Part shown: piece by piece, positions 1-7,877 of the stretch
How positions within the stretch are numbered: position 1 is the stretch's first letter
Layout of the letters: each line of letters opens with the position of its first letter
The notes under the pieces: generated by a model
Databases searched by the model: none
What the model saw: only the letters and a program-made list of their open reading frames with translations
What the model was told of the DNA's origin: nothing
Virus record (IMG/VR): IMGVR_UViG_3300042868_012367
Span: 1-23,780 of that record
DNA length: 23,780 nucleotides
Strand: one strand, 5' to 3'
DNA from: a virus
Program-made: the position numbers and the translations under genes

Positions 1-1
1 T

Positions 2-1147
2 AAAACTGTACCCGCCGCAGCCAAAACTCTATGGCAGGGAAGCAACGCCACCAAAGACTATCTGTCTAGAGCCGCTACTGACAGATCTCTTGGAGGTATT
101 ATGACCAAGGGAAAAGGCAAGCTTCCTGGCTCCATACTGACAGACCAGACTATGCCTGCTAATCTTTCAGGGGCGCGAACATTGAACATGGCTGAAAGCC
201 TGAGAAATCAAATAGGTCCTGGAGCCAGCAGAGAAGTTAAAGACATGCTAGACCAAATATCTGCAGGAGCAAAAGGGAGAGCAGGTCAGCAGTTAAATCG
301 TGTAGGCACCAACGCAATTCAATCTCATATAGCAAAGCTGGAAGAGCAGTCAAGACTAGGAGGAGCACAAGGAGCTAAAGCTCACTCTAAATTAAGAGAT
401 ATCAGCAAAAACAATTGGTCGGCTATAGGTAAAGATCTTAATCTAGATCCTAATGTTGTTCAGGGTATGAAATCTCCAGGCTGGGCGGCAGGAAAAGGTG
501 TGCATGCTCCTGACGCGGGGCGCTTGGCAAAAACAAGAGACTGGGCAAAGGACTATGTGAATAATCCTGGTAGCGCTGTGCCGTTCAGCAATATAATGAC
601 AGGTGAAGGGGCTGCAGGAAGTCCAATTGACACCGGAGCCTTTAGATGGACTCCAGGTAAAGGATTATCAGCCGCAGGAACAGGTGCAATGATTGGTGGA
701 ACTGCAGGAATGCTAGGCGGTCCTCTTGGATCGCTTGCTGGTGCAGGCGTAGGCGCAGGAATAGGAGGGCTTGCAGGCACACTTGGACCAGGCGGAGCAC
801 TCGTAGCCGGAGGCGTGCCACTGGCATTAGGAGGAATGTGGGCAGGTAAAAAGATTCTAGGAGGAGGTTCTGGAGAGCAGGATAAATATGGTCTCCCAGT
901 AGACAGACATAGAGCCCTTCCAATTATGAGCAATCAGGCTACAGGTGGAATAGGAGGAGCAATTCTGGCCTCACTAATTGCTAGAGAAATGGGTATGGAC
1001 TCAGGTCTAATGGGTATAGCTGCTCCTGTACTTGGAGGCATCGCAGGGCATAAATATCTTCCTGAAATGATGAACAAATGGAAAGATCCGTATGGTGTAG
1101 GAGAAAATCAGATTCACCCTATACAGGCCTACTATAACCGCCAATAG
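2..1147 (+). CDS. Gly/Ala-rich protein, 5' partial; possible virion-internal or membrane-active protein
   Basis: Not recognised as a named family. The reading frame is already open at base 2 and runs without a stop into the ATG at 101, so the gene probably starts before the window. The ATG at 101 has a GGAGGT just upstream and could be the true start, but almost no other gene here uses such a site. The N-terminal half is polar and helical. The middle (about residues 190-255 counted from the ATG at 101) is a long stretch of small residues, mostly Gly, Ala and Leu, like a glycine zipper that can insert in or pack against membranes. A second hydrophobic Gly-rich stretch follows at about 280-315. 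It heads a tightly packed run of similar genes. A role in the virion interior or genome ejection is inferred from composition only. Confidence 0.75.
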   Translation, partial: KTVPAAAKTLWQGSNATKDYLSRAATDRSLGGIMTKGKGKLPGSILTDQTMPANLSGARTLNMAESLRNQIGPGASREVKDMLDQISAGAKGRAGQQLNRVGTNAIQSHIAKLEEQSRLGGAQGAKAHSKLRDISKNNWSAIGKDLNLDPNVVQGMKSPGWAAGKGVHAPDAGRLAKTRDWAKDYVNNPGSAVPFSNIMTGEGAAGSPIDTGAFRWTPGKGLSAAGTGAMIGGTAGMLGGPLGSLAGAGVGAGIGGLAGTLGPGGALVAGGVPLALGGMWAGKKILGGGSGEQDKYGLPVDRHRALPIMSNQATGGIGGAILASLIAREMGMDSGLMGIAAPVLGGIAGHKYLPEMMNKWKDPYGVGENQIHPIQAYYNRQ

Positions 1148-1149
1148 CT

Positions 1150-2130
1150 ATGCAACAAATATACCTTCCAGCCTTCTATCTAGGCGTACATGAAGAACTA
1201 CAGAAGCAGGCAAGATGCTGGGAGGGTTATGAGACTGTACCTGGAAAAGAGCCATACTCTGAAGACAGCTGCAGACCTAAAAAAAGTAAAAAAGAAAAGA
1301 AAGCGGCTACAGACCTCAGTAGCATGCCTGTAAACGAAAACATTCTTCCTAACATCGACAGACAGGCTAAATGGAGATATGTTAGAACTAAAGATGGCTT
1401 GAAGCTTAGTGATGGAAATCTTGTGTACAGCTTTGGAGGTTTTCCTGAGCAATATCCGTCAGAAGACTCTAGAGTTTCGAGGATGACTGACGACAACATT
1501 CTTAACTTTGAGAACGACGCTTTGAGTAAAGGTACAGCCCAAATTCATAGAAGCAGTCCAGACAACATTTATATGACACTGGCAACAGGAGGAGATAACC
1601 CTACATTTATGCTGCAGCATGAAGGGGGACAGAACTGGAGGTATAGCCCCTCCAAAAAATTTATAGCAAAACTGAAAGCCATGGAGTCAGGCAGTCCGAC
1701 GCAAGTTGCGCCAGCAGTCGCTCCTGAGAGCGTAAAAGAAGAAGAACACCCTCAGGTGAACTCTGTGCTTATAGACCCTGCGTCATTAATGTCAGGTGGC
1801 CAGGATGCAATAAAACAAGCCTTTGATCTTTCTTCAAATGGAGGTATATTCAATGATGCTACAGACGCAGCTAACAGTATAAACGCTGGGCTCAGCAGTA
1901 TTGGAGAGTTTGGAAAAGGGATGATTAGCTCGATGAGCGAAAAACCTATAACCTCCATTGCACGCTCTCTTATAGGTGCAAAAATTTTTAATGACATTAG
2001 AGACAAAATTAATCCTGAGCGCGTACATGAGCGCATGATTGACCCACGAGCTAGAACAGATTCTTTAGTTTGGCCTCTAGCCGGAGCAGTTGCTCCAGTG
2101 GTTGCAAGCTCCGCTATCATGGCAAAATAA
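1150..2130 (+). CDS. Hypothetical protein with N-terminal Cys-Trp-Gly-Tyr motif
   Basis: A 326-residue protein starting 2 nt after the previous stop. Residues 22-42 hold a motif, RCWEGYETVPGKEPYSEDSC, followed by a Lys-rich patch. From memory, a similar short CWxGYxxVPGKxPYSxxSC segment recurs in proteins of large DNA viruses and marine phages; its function is unknown to me. The middle part is mixed and soluble-looking. The last 130 residues are rich in Ser, Gly, Ala and Ile, with a hydrophobic C-terminal segment (about 305-325) that may span or touch a membrane. Close packing suggests co-transcription with its neighbours. No catalytic motif is visible. Confidence 0.8.
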   Translation: MQQIYLPAFYLGVHEELQKQARCWEGYETVPGKEPYSEDSCRPKKSKKEKKAATDLSSMPVNENILPNIDRQAKWRYVRTKDGLKLSDGNLVYSFGGFPEQYPSEDSRVSRMTDDNILNFENDALSKGTAQIHRSSPDNIYMTLATGGDNPTFMLQHEGGQNWRYSPSKKFIAKLKAMESGSPTQVAPAVAPESVKEEEHPQVNSVLIDPASLMSGGQDAIKQAFDLSSNGGIFNDATDAANSINAGLSSIGEFGKGMISSMSEKPITSIARSLIGAKIFNDIRDKINPERVHERMIDPRARTDSLVWPLAGAVAPVVASSAIMAK

Positions 2131-2133
2131 TTT

Positions 2134-2505
2134 ATGCAAAACACCTATAGCCCAAACGCAATATCTCCATATGGTGTAAAGATGTATGGAATGGATGTAT
2201 TACAGAGCAACGCTTCTGTGCTCTCAAAAATAATCAACAACGATCATGGGCTTGACGAAAATAAAAAGCAGTCGGTATTGGCTATGCTTGATAACCCAAA
2301 AACTTTTAATAGCTTGCTCTCTGGAGCTGCAGGAGGAGCACTGATAAGATCTGTAGGTAACTTTGAGAAAATGTCAAAGCCTGCACAGATGCTAGTGACT
2401 ATGGCTGGGTTTGGTCTTGGTCGAGCTGTTTATGATTTATTTCATGACCCTGAGACATTTTCAAGCTATAATAGCAACAAAGATACAATAAAAATTAAAA
2501 TATAA
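2134..2505 (+). CDS. Hypothetical protein with Gly/Ala-rich hydrophobic segment
   Basis: A 123-residue protein starting 3 nt after the previous stop, in the AATTTATG context typical of this window and with no Shine-Dalgarno sequence. The N-terminal half is polar. Residues about 65-105 alternate short Gly/Ala runs (LLSGAAGGALI, MAGFGLG) with amphipathic helix, matching the composition of the other proteins in this block. The C-terminus is Lys/Ile-rich. The family is not recognised. Its place inside a cluster of similarly built small proteins suggests a shared structural role in the virion, which is inference. Confidence 0.75.
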   Translation: MQNTYSPNAISPYGVKMYGMDVLQSNASVLSKIINNDHGLDENKKQSVLAMLDNPKTFNSLLSGAAGGALIRSVGNFEKMSKPAQMLVTMAGFGLGRAVYDLFHDPETFSSYNSNKDTIKIKI

Positions 2506-2507
2506 GT

Positions 2508-2867
2508 ATGGAAATGACAAAATACGCAAAAGCTATCAAGAGCATGCTTGCCGAAGAACTTAGCAAGCAGGGTTCATCTATTGAAGAATTTGAACAGGCT
2601 TTACAAACTATTAATACAGGTGAAGGAGTTTATAAGGTAGCCGAAGCAACTTCCAATATAGCTGGAAATTTTATGGGTGCTGCAGGGTCACTTCCAGAAT
2701 TTGCATTCAAGACAACACTCACAGGAGGAGCCTTGGGAGGATTGACTCTAGATGAGATGGACAAATCGGTGCATGAGGTGAACAAAGCTCTTGATCGCGA
2801 GCGCGAGAAGATTAACATGGTCAGACGTATCACAGAAAACCTTAAAAAAGAACATGGATTCATTTAA
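2508..2867 (+). CDS. Hypothetical small helical protein
   Basis: A 119-residue protein beginning 2 nt after the previous stop. It appears mostly helical: a charged N-terminal helix, a Gly/Ala-rich middle (about 55-80, including NFMGAAGS and GGALGGL), and a strongly charged C-terminal helix from about 85 to the end, rich in Lys, Arg and Glu, that could form a coiled coil. The final 14 nt overlap the start of the next gene, which suggests translational coupling. No family is recognised; the composition fits the surrounding block of possible virion proteins. Confidence 0.75.
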   Translation: MEMTKYAKAIKSMLAEELSKQGSSIEEFEQALQTINTGEGVYKVAEATSNIAGNFMGAAGSLPEFAFKTTLTGGALGGLTLDEMDKSVHEVNKALDREREKINMVRRITENLKKEHGFI

Positions 2868-3222
2868 AGAAGTTAGAGCTACAGAACATTTTGATTTTGG
2901 TGCAAGCGCCTACGACCTGTCTATTACAGGCAAAAAAAGAAATGTGCGTAACGAAGTTACCAACAAGGGATTTGATCCTGAAGCGGTAATTGATGCTTAT
3001 GAGATGGCTAAGGGAATCAAGAAAAGACCTAAAGCCCAGGAGATGGATGATTATGTTTTCAAAAACATCATCCTAGATCCAGAGCAGCAAAAAGATCAGG
3101 ACATGCTCAATGAGCTCATGAACAATAAGAATTATATGATTACTCTATGGAAAGATACCTGGACTCCTCAGGGAAATTTCAGAGTGTTTATAATCTACGG
3201 AAGTAAAAAAGAAAAAAATTAA
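2854..3222 (+). CDS. Hypothetical protein
   Basis: A 122-residue protein. An in-frame ATG exists upstream at 2791, deep inside the preceding gene, but 2854 is preferred because it gives a short 14-nt overlap like that at 5104. The protein is charged and soluble-looking with no Gly-rich segment, unlike its neighbours. The C-terminal third contains an aromatic beta-type stretch (TLWKDTWTPQGNFRVFIIYG). The family is not recognised. It is co-directional and tightly spaced with the flanking genes, so it is probably expressed with them. Confidence 0.75.
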   Translation: MDSFKEVRATEHFDFGASAYDLSITGKKRNVRNEVTNKGFDPEAVIDAYEMAKGIKKRPKAQEMDDYVFKNIILDPEQQKDQDMLNELMNNKNYMITLWKDTWTPQGNFRVFIIYGSKKEKN

Positions 3223-3228
3223 AAGATT

Positions 3229-4230
3229 ATGCAACATAAAAAAGCCTCCACACCACTACCTTTATCTCCAGAAGAAACTCAAGAAGCGTCTCAGCTTTTT
3301 GGTAGAAGTTTATTTAGTGCCCTTCAGTTGGCAAAAGAGCAGGAAAAAAGAAAGCTGCTAGAAAGACAGGAGATGTTCAAGGACGACGGCACATTGAGAA
3401 TCCCTGTTCCTGTAAGCATGCTTCCTGTTAGAGATAAAATGGCTCAAGATAACGAAAGCAGTGAAGACGTCAATGTGACGAAAGCTCCGCTCGCATTACT
3501 TGGCGGAATTGCAGGAGGGGGAGCAGGATCAGCTTTACGAAACCAATCAAGAGGTTTTTTGCATGGCGCAAAAAGAACTATGCAAGGAGGATTGCTTGGG
3601 GCGGCCGCAGGTCTCGGTGGAGGAGCTTTGCTTGATGCGCTCATCAATGAAAAAATTAAACAGCGAAACTTACGTCTAGCTCTTGATAATGATTCAGAGA
3701 AGATGGCAAGTACTGAAAGTTATGGAGATTCACCTGGGTTATTTGCCAGGGCATTCAGAACTAGCAACGAACCTTTACGTATGCTTTCAGGAGGACAGGA
3801 AGGCTTTAGTAACGCTAAAAGAGACTATTATATGCAAGAGCGTGCCAGAATTCATAAAGAATTGATGGACGCACAGAAGGAGTACATCAACACATTATCC
3901 AGAATTAAAACAGGTTCAGCTGAAATTGAAACTCCTTGCGTAGATGCTTTCTGTAACGGTATAGCTCACACAACGTTATTTGGTAAAACTGCAGATTTTC
4001 AAGAGCCTGAGATTGAGGAAGGCGCCATCAAGAGATTACTCTCAGATACTTTAGGTGTAGCCAAAAAACCATTCCAGCCAGCAATGGATGCTGCCGCAAC
4101 TGGTCTTGTAGGTACAGCTGCAGGCGGAGCATATCTCACATATCTCCTTAGGAAAAAGATGCGTGAAGAGCCTGAGAAGTATATGAATGAATCTCTGCCA
4201 ACCAGGGTTGAGCTCGAACCTTACGCCTAA
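3229..4230 (+). CDS. Hypothetical protein with two Gly/Ala-rich hydrophobic segments
   Basis: A 333-residue protein, 6 nt after the previous stop, with no Shine-Dalgarno sequence. Residues 1-85 are charged and include a Lys/Glu-rich helix. Residues about 86-138 form a glycine-zipper-like region (LLGGIAGGGAGSAL then GGLLGAAAGLGGGALLDAL). The middle (about 165-265) is polar, with a possible Cys pair at CVDAFCNG. Residues about 285-307 form a hydrophobic helix (GLVGTAAGGAYLTYLL) followed by basic residues, like a membrane anchor. It resembles the 2-1147 gene product in layout, and both may be internal virion or ejection proteins. This is inference from composition. Confidence 0.8.
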   Translation: MQHKKASTPLPLSPEETQEASQLFGRSLFSALQLAKEQEKRKLLERQEMFKDDGTLRIPVPVSMLPVRDKMAQDNESSEDVNVTKAPLALLGGIAGGGAGSALRNQSRGFLHGAKRTMQGGLLGAAAGLGGGALLDALINEKIKQRNLRLALDNDSEKMASTESYGDSPGLFARAFRTSNEPLRMLSGGQEGFSNAKRDYYMQERARIHKELMDAQKEYINTLSRIKTGSAEIETPCVDAFCNGIAHTTLFGKTADFQEPEIEEGAIKRLLSDTLGVAKKPFQPAMDAAATGLVGTAAGGAYLTYLLRKKMREEPEKYMNESLPTRVELEPYA

Positions 4231-4231
4231 T

Positions 4232-4855
4232 ATGAAACTTGATTGGACAGAATTATCGAAAGGCATAGACGACAGCCTTCAAAAAAATGCAAATTGGGGT
4301 AAGCTGGTTAGACCCCTTCTTGTAGGTGGAGGGCTTACAGCCGCAGGTGCAGGAGCAAAGCATTTAGCATCAAAAGGTGTTGGATATGTTGAAAAAGGTA
4401 TGGAGGGGCTTGCTCCTACAGTTGGTAATTTACTTCCGTCGATGTTGAATAACAGATTTGGAGGATTATCTCACTCAGCACAACCTGGAGGCTTGAGACC
4501 TATTATAAACGTAAACCTAGCAAAGCCCAAAACTATCTTTGATATGTCTCCAGGAGAAGTGGGTTCATTGTCTTCCCCAAACATGGGTGAAAGTTTTGTA
4601 GACAATTTTAAGAAAACAGGAGAACTGGCTAAAAAGGCAGATCTGGTCACAGATGCACTAGCTAGGGCAGCTCAAATGAGATTAGCTAATAAAGTGATCG
4701 ACTCTGTAGCTGCTCCGCAGCAAGCACACACAGCTACATCACCTGAGGACAGTAAAAAAATAGAGCTCGTTTCTAAGTACCCAGAAATGGCAGAGATGCT
4801 TAACAAAGAAGAAAACAAGGCCTATCTTGAAAAGCTTTTAAAAGAACAATCGTAA
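4232..4855 (+). CDS. Hypothetical protein with Gly/Ala-rich N-terminal segment
   Basis: A 207-residue protein. The chosen ATG at 4232 lies 1 nt after the previous stop; an in-frame ATG at 4187 would overlap that gene by 44 nt and is less likely. After a short polar start, residues about 22-45 are small and hydrophobic (LLVGGGLTAAGAGAKHLAS). The rest is mixed, with a helical charged C-terminus. The family is not recognised. It is the last member of the tight 5' block. The next 43 nt are AT-rich and lack a clear terminator, so transcription may continue into the polymerase fragment. Confidence 0.75.
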   Translation: MKLDWTELSKGIDDSLQKNANWGKLVRPLLVGGGLTAAGAGAKHLASKGVGYVEKGMEGLAPTVGNLLPSMLNNRFGGLSHSAQPGGLRPIINVNLAKPKTIFDMSPGEVGSLSSPNMGESFVDNFKKTGELAKKADLVTDALARAAQMRLANKVIDSVAAPQQAHTATSPEDSKKIELVSKYPEMAEMLNKEENKAYLEKLLKEQS

Positions 4856-4898
4856 TTGCTTGCTTTAAACAGGCTGACCATTTATTTTAAGATAAATT

Positions 4899-5117
4899 AT
4901 GGCAGCCAATAAACAAATCTATATACCATCAATAAACATAAAAGGCGCATTTATGGAGGAGATTGGAGGAGCTGATGACAAGATTGCTTACCCTGGAGAA
5001 TCTTTTGATATCTCTCTTTCTCTAGAAGACTTCCAAAATTCTGAAGAGTACCATACGACCTGGATAAATATTACTAGAGCTGTAAAAGCAAAATTAAACA
5101 AGCATGCAACCAACTAA
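4899..5117 (+). CDS. Hypothetical small protein coupled to RNA polymerase beta fragment
   Basis: A 72-residue protein starting after an AAATT stretch directly before the ATG. It is acidic in the middle and basic at the C-terminus and shows no recognisable motif. Its last 14 nt overlap the start of the RNA polymerase beta N-terminal fragment in another frame, a layout that often couples translation of partner proteins. Whether it binds or assists that fragment is speculation from position only. Confidence 0.7.
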   Translation: MAANKQIYIPSINIKGAFMEEIGGADDKIAYPGESFDISLSLEDFQNSEEYHTTWINITRAVKAKLNKHATN

Positions 5118-5769
5118 TCCTCCAAGTAACACTAGACCTTTTTTTGACCCTGTCGGATTGAGGAAGATGCTATTTGATACCGCGATAGATTCTTTCGGTA
5201 AAAAAATAAATGCTATTGAGACTCAGGATTTTAAACTGCAGGCTAAAAATCTAAAGATAGATGCACCTACGATCACTACAGCAACACAGAAAAAAGCTGT
5301 ACTCGAAAAGAAAGACCTTACAGTACCTTTGAAGGGAACAGTAGATCTTATACATAAAGCATCCGGTAAAGTACTAGAGTCTAAGTCTACAACGATTGCG
5401 CACATTCCTTATGTAACGAATCATAACACTGTGATTTATAATGGCTCTGAGTATGAGAGTCTTAATCAGCAAAGACTTCTACCAGGTGTATATTCCAGGA
5501 TCAGACAAGACGGAATTCCAGAATCTCACATCAATCCAGAGGCCAGAACAGGACAGTCTGGACGTATATTATTTCTACCTGAAAAACAACTTTTTGTACT
5601 GATGATAAAAAATTCTCAAATTCGTCTTTATGGTCTTCTAAAAGACCTTGGACTTTTAGATATGAGTATCAAGCAGGCTTGGGGAGAAAAAATTTACAAC
5701 GCTAATAGAAGTCAGTATACAGGCGACGAGGTAGACAAGCTGTATGGTATTCTAATCGGCGGAGATTAG
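5104..5769 (+). CDS. RNA polymerase beta subunit, N-terminal fragment (protrusion/fork region)
   Basis: A 221-residue protein that I recognise as a divergent N-terminal piece of the beta subunit of a multisubunit RNA polymerase. Residues 99-131 follow the bacterial RpoB pattern around the fork: HIPYVTNHNTVIYNGSEY matches the FPLMT..GTFIINGxER segment, and QQRLLPGVYSR matches SQLHRSPGVYF. Residues 152-200 follow the next RpoB stretch: GRILFLPEKQLFVLMIKNSQ then LLKDLGLLDMSIKQAW, like the RpoB LFVRIDRRRKLPxTILLRALGY helix and its continuation. The protein stops where RpoB enters the lobe domain. RpoB is normally over 1,000 residues, so this is a short independent piece. An A/T-rich palindrome follows the stop, so the gene looks complete rather than broken. 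A middle piece is encoded at 10986-11678 on the other strand; the C-terminal part and beta' are not in this window. Confidence 0.8.
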   Translation: MQPTNPPSNTRPFFDPVGLRKMLFDTAIDSFGKKINAIETQDFKLQAKNLKIDAPTITTATQKKAVLEKKDLTVPLKGTVDLIHKASGKVLESKSTTIAHIPYVTNHNTVIYNGSEYESLNQQRLLPGVYSRIRQDGIPESHINPEARTGQSGRILFLPEKQLFVLMIKNSQIRLYGLLKDLGLLDMSIKQAWGEKIYNANRSQYTGDEVDKLYGILIGGD

Positions 5770-5770
5770 C

Positions 5771-5793
5771 CTAAAAAAGCTGAACTTTTTTAG
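5771..5793 (+). terminator. A/T palindrome after the beta N-terminal fragment
   Basis: A perfect 9-bp inverted repeat, CTAAAAAAG then CTTTTTTAG with a 5-nt loop, begins 1 nt after the stop codon. The right arm supplies a six-T run, so it could terminate transcription on either strand, but the stem is mostly A/T and may be weak. Confidence 0.5.
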
Positions 5794-5814
5794 TGAAATG
5801 CTGTAGACGTAGCT

Positions 5815-5820
5815 TATAAT
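5815..5820 (+). promoter_or_regulatory. -10 box TATAAT before SET gene
   Basis: A consensus TATAAT ends 11 nt before the ATG of the SET-domain gene. No good -35 box is seen 16-18 nt upstream. A start site 6-8 nt downstream would give a leader of only a few bases. Confidence 0.5.
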
Positions 5821-5831
5821 AACTATTCTCT

Positions 5832-6239
5832 ATGAGTCTTATAATTCGAGTTGAAGAAGATAACGGACCAGAAACATACGTAAAAAAGTCTCACGTAGAA
5901 GGCTTTGGGTTGTTCTCATCAAGAGCTTTTGAGCCTGGCGACGTTGTTGTTGACTACAACCTTTTTCCATCCAGCTGGTATAAAATGAAATACGCTGATC
6001 TTACAGAAGAGCAGATTTCTAGAAACGCCTATGTTATGCTGGATAATGAGTACTGCCTAACCAACGACAAGTATTCTAAGTTTTCATTCATAAACCATTC
6101 AAGAGAACCTAATTGCGATTGGATTGTCAGAGATCGTGTGATTGTCGCAAATAGGCATATACCTGAAGACGAGGAACTTTTCGTAGACTATAGGATGGAG
6201 CCTAGACCTAATAGGGTAGGCTACCCATCCTGGATTTAA
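5832..6239 (+). CDS. SET-domain protein, probable lysine methyltransferase
   Basis: A 135-residue single-domain protein. It shows the core SET motifs in order: an N-terminal GFGLFSSRAFEPGDVV (residues about 24-39), the cofactor-site segment FINHSREPNC (about 86-95), where NHS and the following N-C match the SET consensus NHSCxPN, and the C-terminal EELFVDYR (about 115-122), whose Tyr is the usual catalytic position. SET proteins transfer methyl groups from S-adenosylmethionine to protein lysines. No post-SET zinc-binding Cys cluster is visible. The length fits the small SET proteins known in bacteria and viruses. Its own -10 box and the upstream palindrome suggest separate transcription. The substrate is unknown; a host or virion protein is possible. 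Confidence 0.85.
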   Translation: MSLIIRVEEDNGPETYVKKSHVEGFGLFSSRAFEPGDVVVDYNLFPSSWYKMKYADLTEEQISRNAYVMLDNEYCLTNDKYSKFSFINHSREPNCDWIVRDRVIVANRHIPEDEELFVDYRMEPRPNRVGYPSWI

Positions 6240-6242
6240 CTC

Positions 6243-6318
6243 TTGCAAAAACTTTTACCCTAGGTAATAATACTTTTAGCAATGGAGTAGATCCTCGATC
6301 CTCTGGGAACAATGTTCC
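6243..6318 (+). promoter_or_regulatory. Candidate promoter and dyads upstream of the 186-aa virion-like gene
   Basis: TTGCAA at 6243-6248 is followed after 16 nt by TAATAA (6265-6270). A small dyad, TTACC-CTA-GGTAA, overlaps the -10 region, and a second dyad GGAACA-A-TGTTCC lies at 6306-6318. The 137-nt gap between the flanking genes contains no reading frame of interest, so it is probably a control region for 6377-6937. Confidence 0.4.
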
Positions 6319-6376
6319 TGTTGCATCCTGACTTTCTGTTGTTAAAAACAAAAACAACTAAATAAAATAAACTAAT

Positions 6377-6937
6377 ATGCCAAATCTAGTACATATCCAA
6401 AAATACGAACGTCCTGAGAGTGAAATGCCTGAAGGCGAAACAAGTGTCGGCGGACTCAAGAGCAGCCGTTACGAAAAGTTGCAAATCAGCTATGGAGTAA
6501 TCAACACAGACGAGTACGAAAGCGGAGACACTATTGTTTTTGCTGACGTTCCTTCTAGGGACATTATTCGCGCAACAGTCATCGTGCATACCACGAACCC
6601 TGCTGAGCTCTACGTCTATCCAGGAACAGACGTTTCTGGGACTTTGACACTCAGAGCTACACAACATGCAAAAATCAGTTATGTGATTGAGTACGTGCGT
6701 GGTACAGGCAGAGTGGGTCCTGTTTCCGGGCTGGCCGAAGGTGAAACATCCGACGATCAGGGCGACCGCCTCAAGATCACCGTGACTACAGGTGTAAGCG
6801 TTGCTGCAGGCACAGCTTCTGGCGATGAAAACATCGGCGCAACTGGAGCAACTGGAACAAGCACAGGCGCAACTGGAGCAACTGGTGTCGCTGGTCCTTC
6901 GGGAGCTACCGGAGCAACAGGCGCAACTGGAGCATAA
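6377..6937 (+). CDS. Virion-like protein with collagen-like C-terminal tail
   Basis: A 186-residue protein. Residues 1-150 are beta-rich and acidic with no recognised family. The C-terminus, about 151-186, consists of Gly-Ala-Thr-type triplets (GATGATG repeats with interruptions), a collagen-like tail common in phage surface, decoration or fibre proteins. The coding sequence is richer in C- and G-ending codons and less AT-rich than its neighbours. Together with its own upstream control region and a strong hairpin terminator, this suggests a highly expressed, separately transcribed gene. A capsid decoration or neck/tail surface protein is the best guess but is not proven by sequence. Confidence 0.8.
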   Translation: MPNLVHIQKYERPESEMPEGETSVGGLKSSRYEKLQISYGVINTDEYESGDTIVFADVPSRDIIRATVIVHTTNPAELYVYPGTDVSGTLTLRATQHAKISYVIEYVRGTGRVGPVSGLAEGETSDDQGDRLKITVTTGVSVAAGTASGDENIGATGATGTSTGATGATGVAGPSGATGATGATGA

Positions 6938-6960
6938 GCTTAAACAGCTAGCTAGAATAA

Positions 6961-6992
6961 AAAGAGGCGCAGCCAAAAGCTGCGTCTTTTTT
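6961..6992 (+). terminator. Strong hairpin terminator
   Basis: A GC-rich stem (GGCGCAGC pairing with GCTGCGTC, including one G-T wobble), a CAAAA loop and six Ts directly after. A-T pairs extend the stem outward. It lies 24 nt after the stop of the collagen-tailed gene and isolates it from the next operon. Confidence 0.85.
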
Positions 6993-7072
6993 GTGCAAAA
7001 ATCGCTTGATCCTCTTTTTTACCTGTAGTATGTTTTTACTTGAGCACAAGCTCAATCAAACAATAAGTCACT

Positions 7073-7240
7073 ATGCCTGAACAACAAACAACAAAAGAAC
7101 AAAAGATCTACAACCTTGTAATTGAGTTGGAGATAGCTAAAAAAAACAAACGTGACGTGGTTAAAGCCCACAACGAAGAAGTAAAAAGAATTCAAGCAGA
7201 AATTAAAGACTTGCTTACAGATAACAACGAAATAGAATAA
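7073..7240 (+). CDS. Small charged helical protein
   Basis: A 55-residue reading frame, from ATG at 7073 to TAA at 7240. The product is very rich in Lys, Glu, Gln, Asn and Ile with heptad-like hydrophobic spacing (IYNLVIELEIAKKNK onward), so it probably forms a single helix or coiled coil. It starts the small-gene run after the 6961-6992 terminator and is followed 5 nt later by the next gene. The family is not recognised. Codon use and tight spacing support it as a real gene. Confidence 0.65.
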   Translation: MPEQQTTKEQKIYNLVIELEIAKKNKRDVVKAHNEEVKRIQAEIKDLLTDNNEIE

Positions 7241-7245
7241 CTACT

Positions 7246-7536
7246 ATGGAATTAATTGAAGAAAATAAAGAAGCGCAGACAGCTGTTGTGCCAGAAGATA
7301 AAATTGAGCTTCCGCTGTACGCAGAAACACTTCCTAATAATCCCCACATTTCTCTGGTGATTATTGCTGATGCTATTAAACAAGCGTCAAAAAATCTTGA
7401 AGAACTCGAAGTAAGATTTCGCTCAGGTTCAGATCAATTACAGCAATTACAGTCTATGCGGATCGCTACCACAGCTCAAAAAAACATGCTGACTGAGTTG
7501 TACCAAAAAATTATTGAGCTAGATAAATTGAAATAA
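7246..7536 (+). CDS. Hypothetical helical protein
   Basis: A 96-residue protein starting 5 nt after the previous stop in the context CTACTATG. The first 40 residues are acidic. The rest is helical with heptad spacing and several Gln/Leu/Glu pairs (about 45-96), suggesting a coiled-coil oligomer. No family is recognised. Tight spacing on both sides (2 nt to the next gene) indicates a shared transcript with the membrane protein and fibre gene downstream. Confidence 0.7.
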   Translation: MELIEENKEAQTAVVPEDKIELPLYAETLPNNPHISLVIIADAIKQASKNLEELEVRFRSGSDQLQQLQSMRIATTAQKNMLTELYQKIIELDKLK

Positions 7537-7538
7537 TT

Positions 7539-7877
7539 ATGTTCACGATTATCACCATAGCCTTTGTGGCAGCTTATTTTATTCTTATATGGTTTAGAAC
7601 AGATGCGGTGGCAGAGTACTTCAATCTGCTAAAGATACCTGTACTGTTCAGATTAAAAGAATATAACAAGTTAAACCTAGAAGGCTATGGTGGTAACTAT
7701 AGCAGTTTTTTGCATGAGTATTACAAAGATATGTTTTTAGTTAGGCTTGTATCTTGCCCTGTATGCTTGAGCTTTTGGTGTGGAGCTTTTTCAGCTCTCT
7801 GGTTTGGTTCTTTTTTACATTTCATAGTAGGACCTCTGACTTTATTTTTTTACGCTATTTTTAACAAGGTACTCTAA
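7539..7877 (+). CDS. Membrane protein with CPVC motif, DUF1360-like
   Basis: A 112-residue protein with a hydrophobic N-terminal helix (about 1-18) and a C-terminal hydrophobic region (about 72-110) holding one or two membrane helices. Between them is a polar loop, then SCPVCLSFWCG at about 73-83. A Cys-x-x-Cys motif next to a Phe-Trp pair at a membrane helix recalls the small phage/bacterial membrane proteins grouped as DUF1360; this is recognition by pattern only. The stop overlaps the next start (TAATG), so it is translationally coupled to the large collagen-like fibre protein. Its function is unknown. Confidence 0.7.
   Translation: MFTIITIAFVAAYFILIWFRTDAVAEYFNLLKIPVLFRLKEYNKLNLEGYGGNYSSFLHEYYKDMFLVRLVSCPVCLSFWCGAFSALWFGSFLHFIVGPLTLFFYAIFNKVL

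Noticed and set aside
553-933. 126-codon minus-strand Pro-rich frame
   Set aside because: Complement of the Gly/Ala-rich segment of the first gene, which turns Gly codons into Pro codons.
6386-6976. 196-codon minus-strand frame, Ser/Cys-rich
   Set aside because: It is the reverse shadow of the collagen-tailed gene; the composition reflects the complement of GATG repeats, and it runs through the terminator stem.
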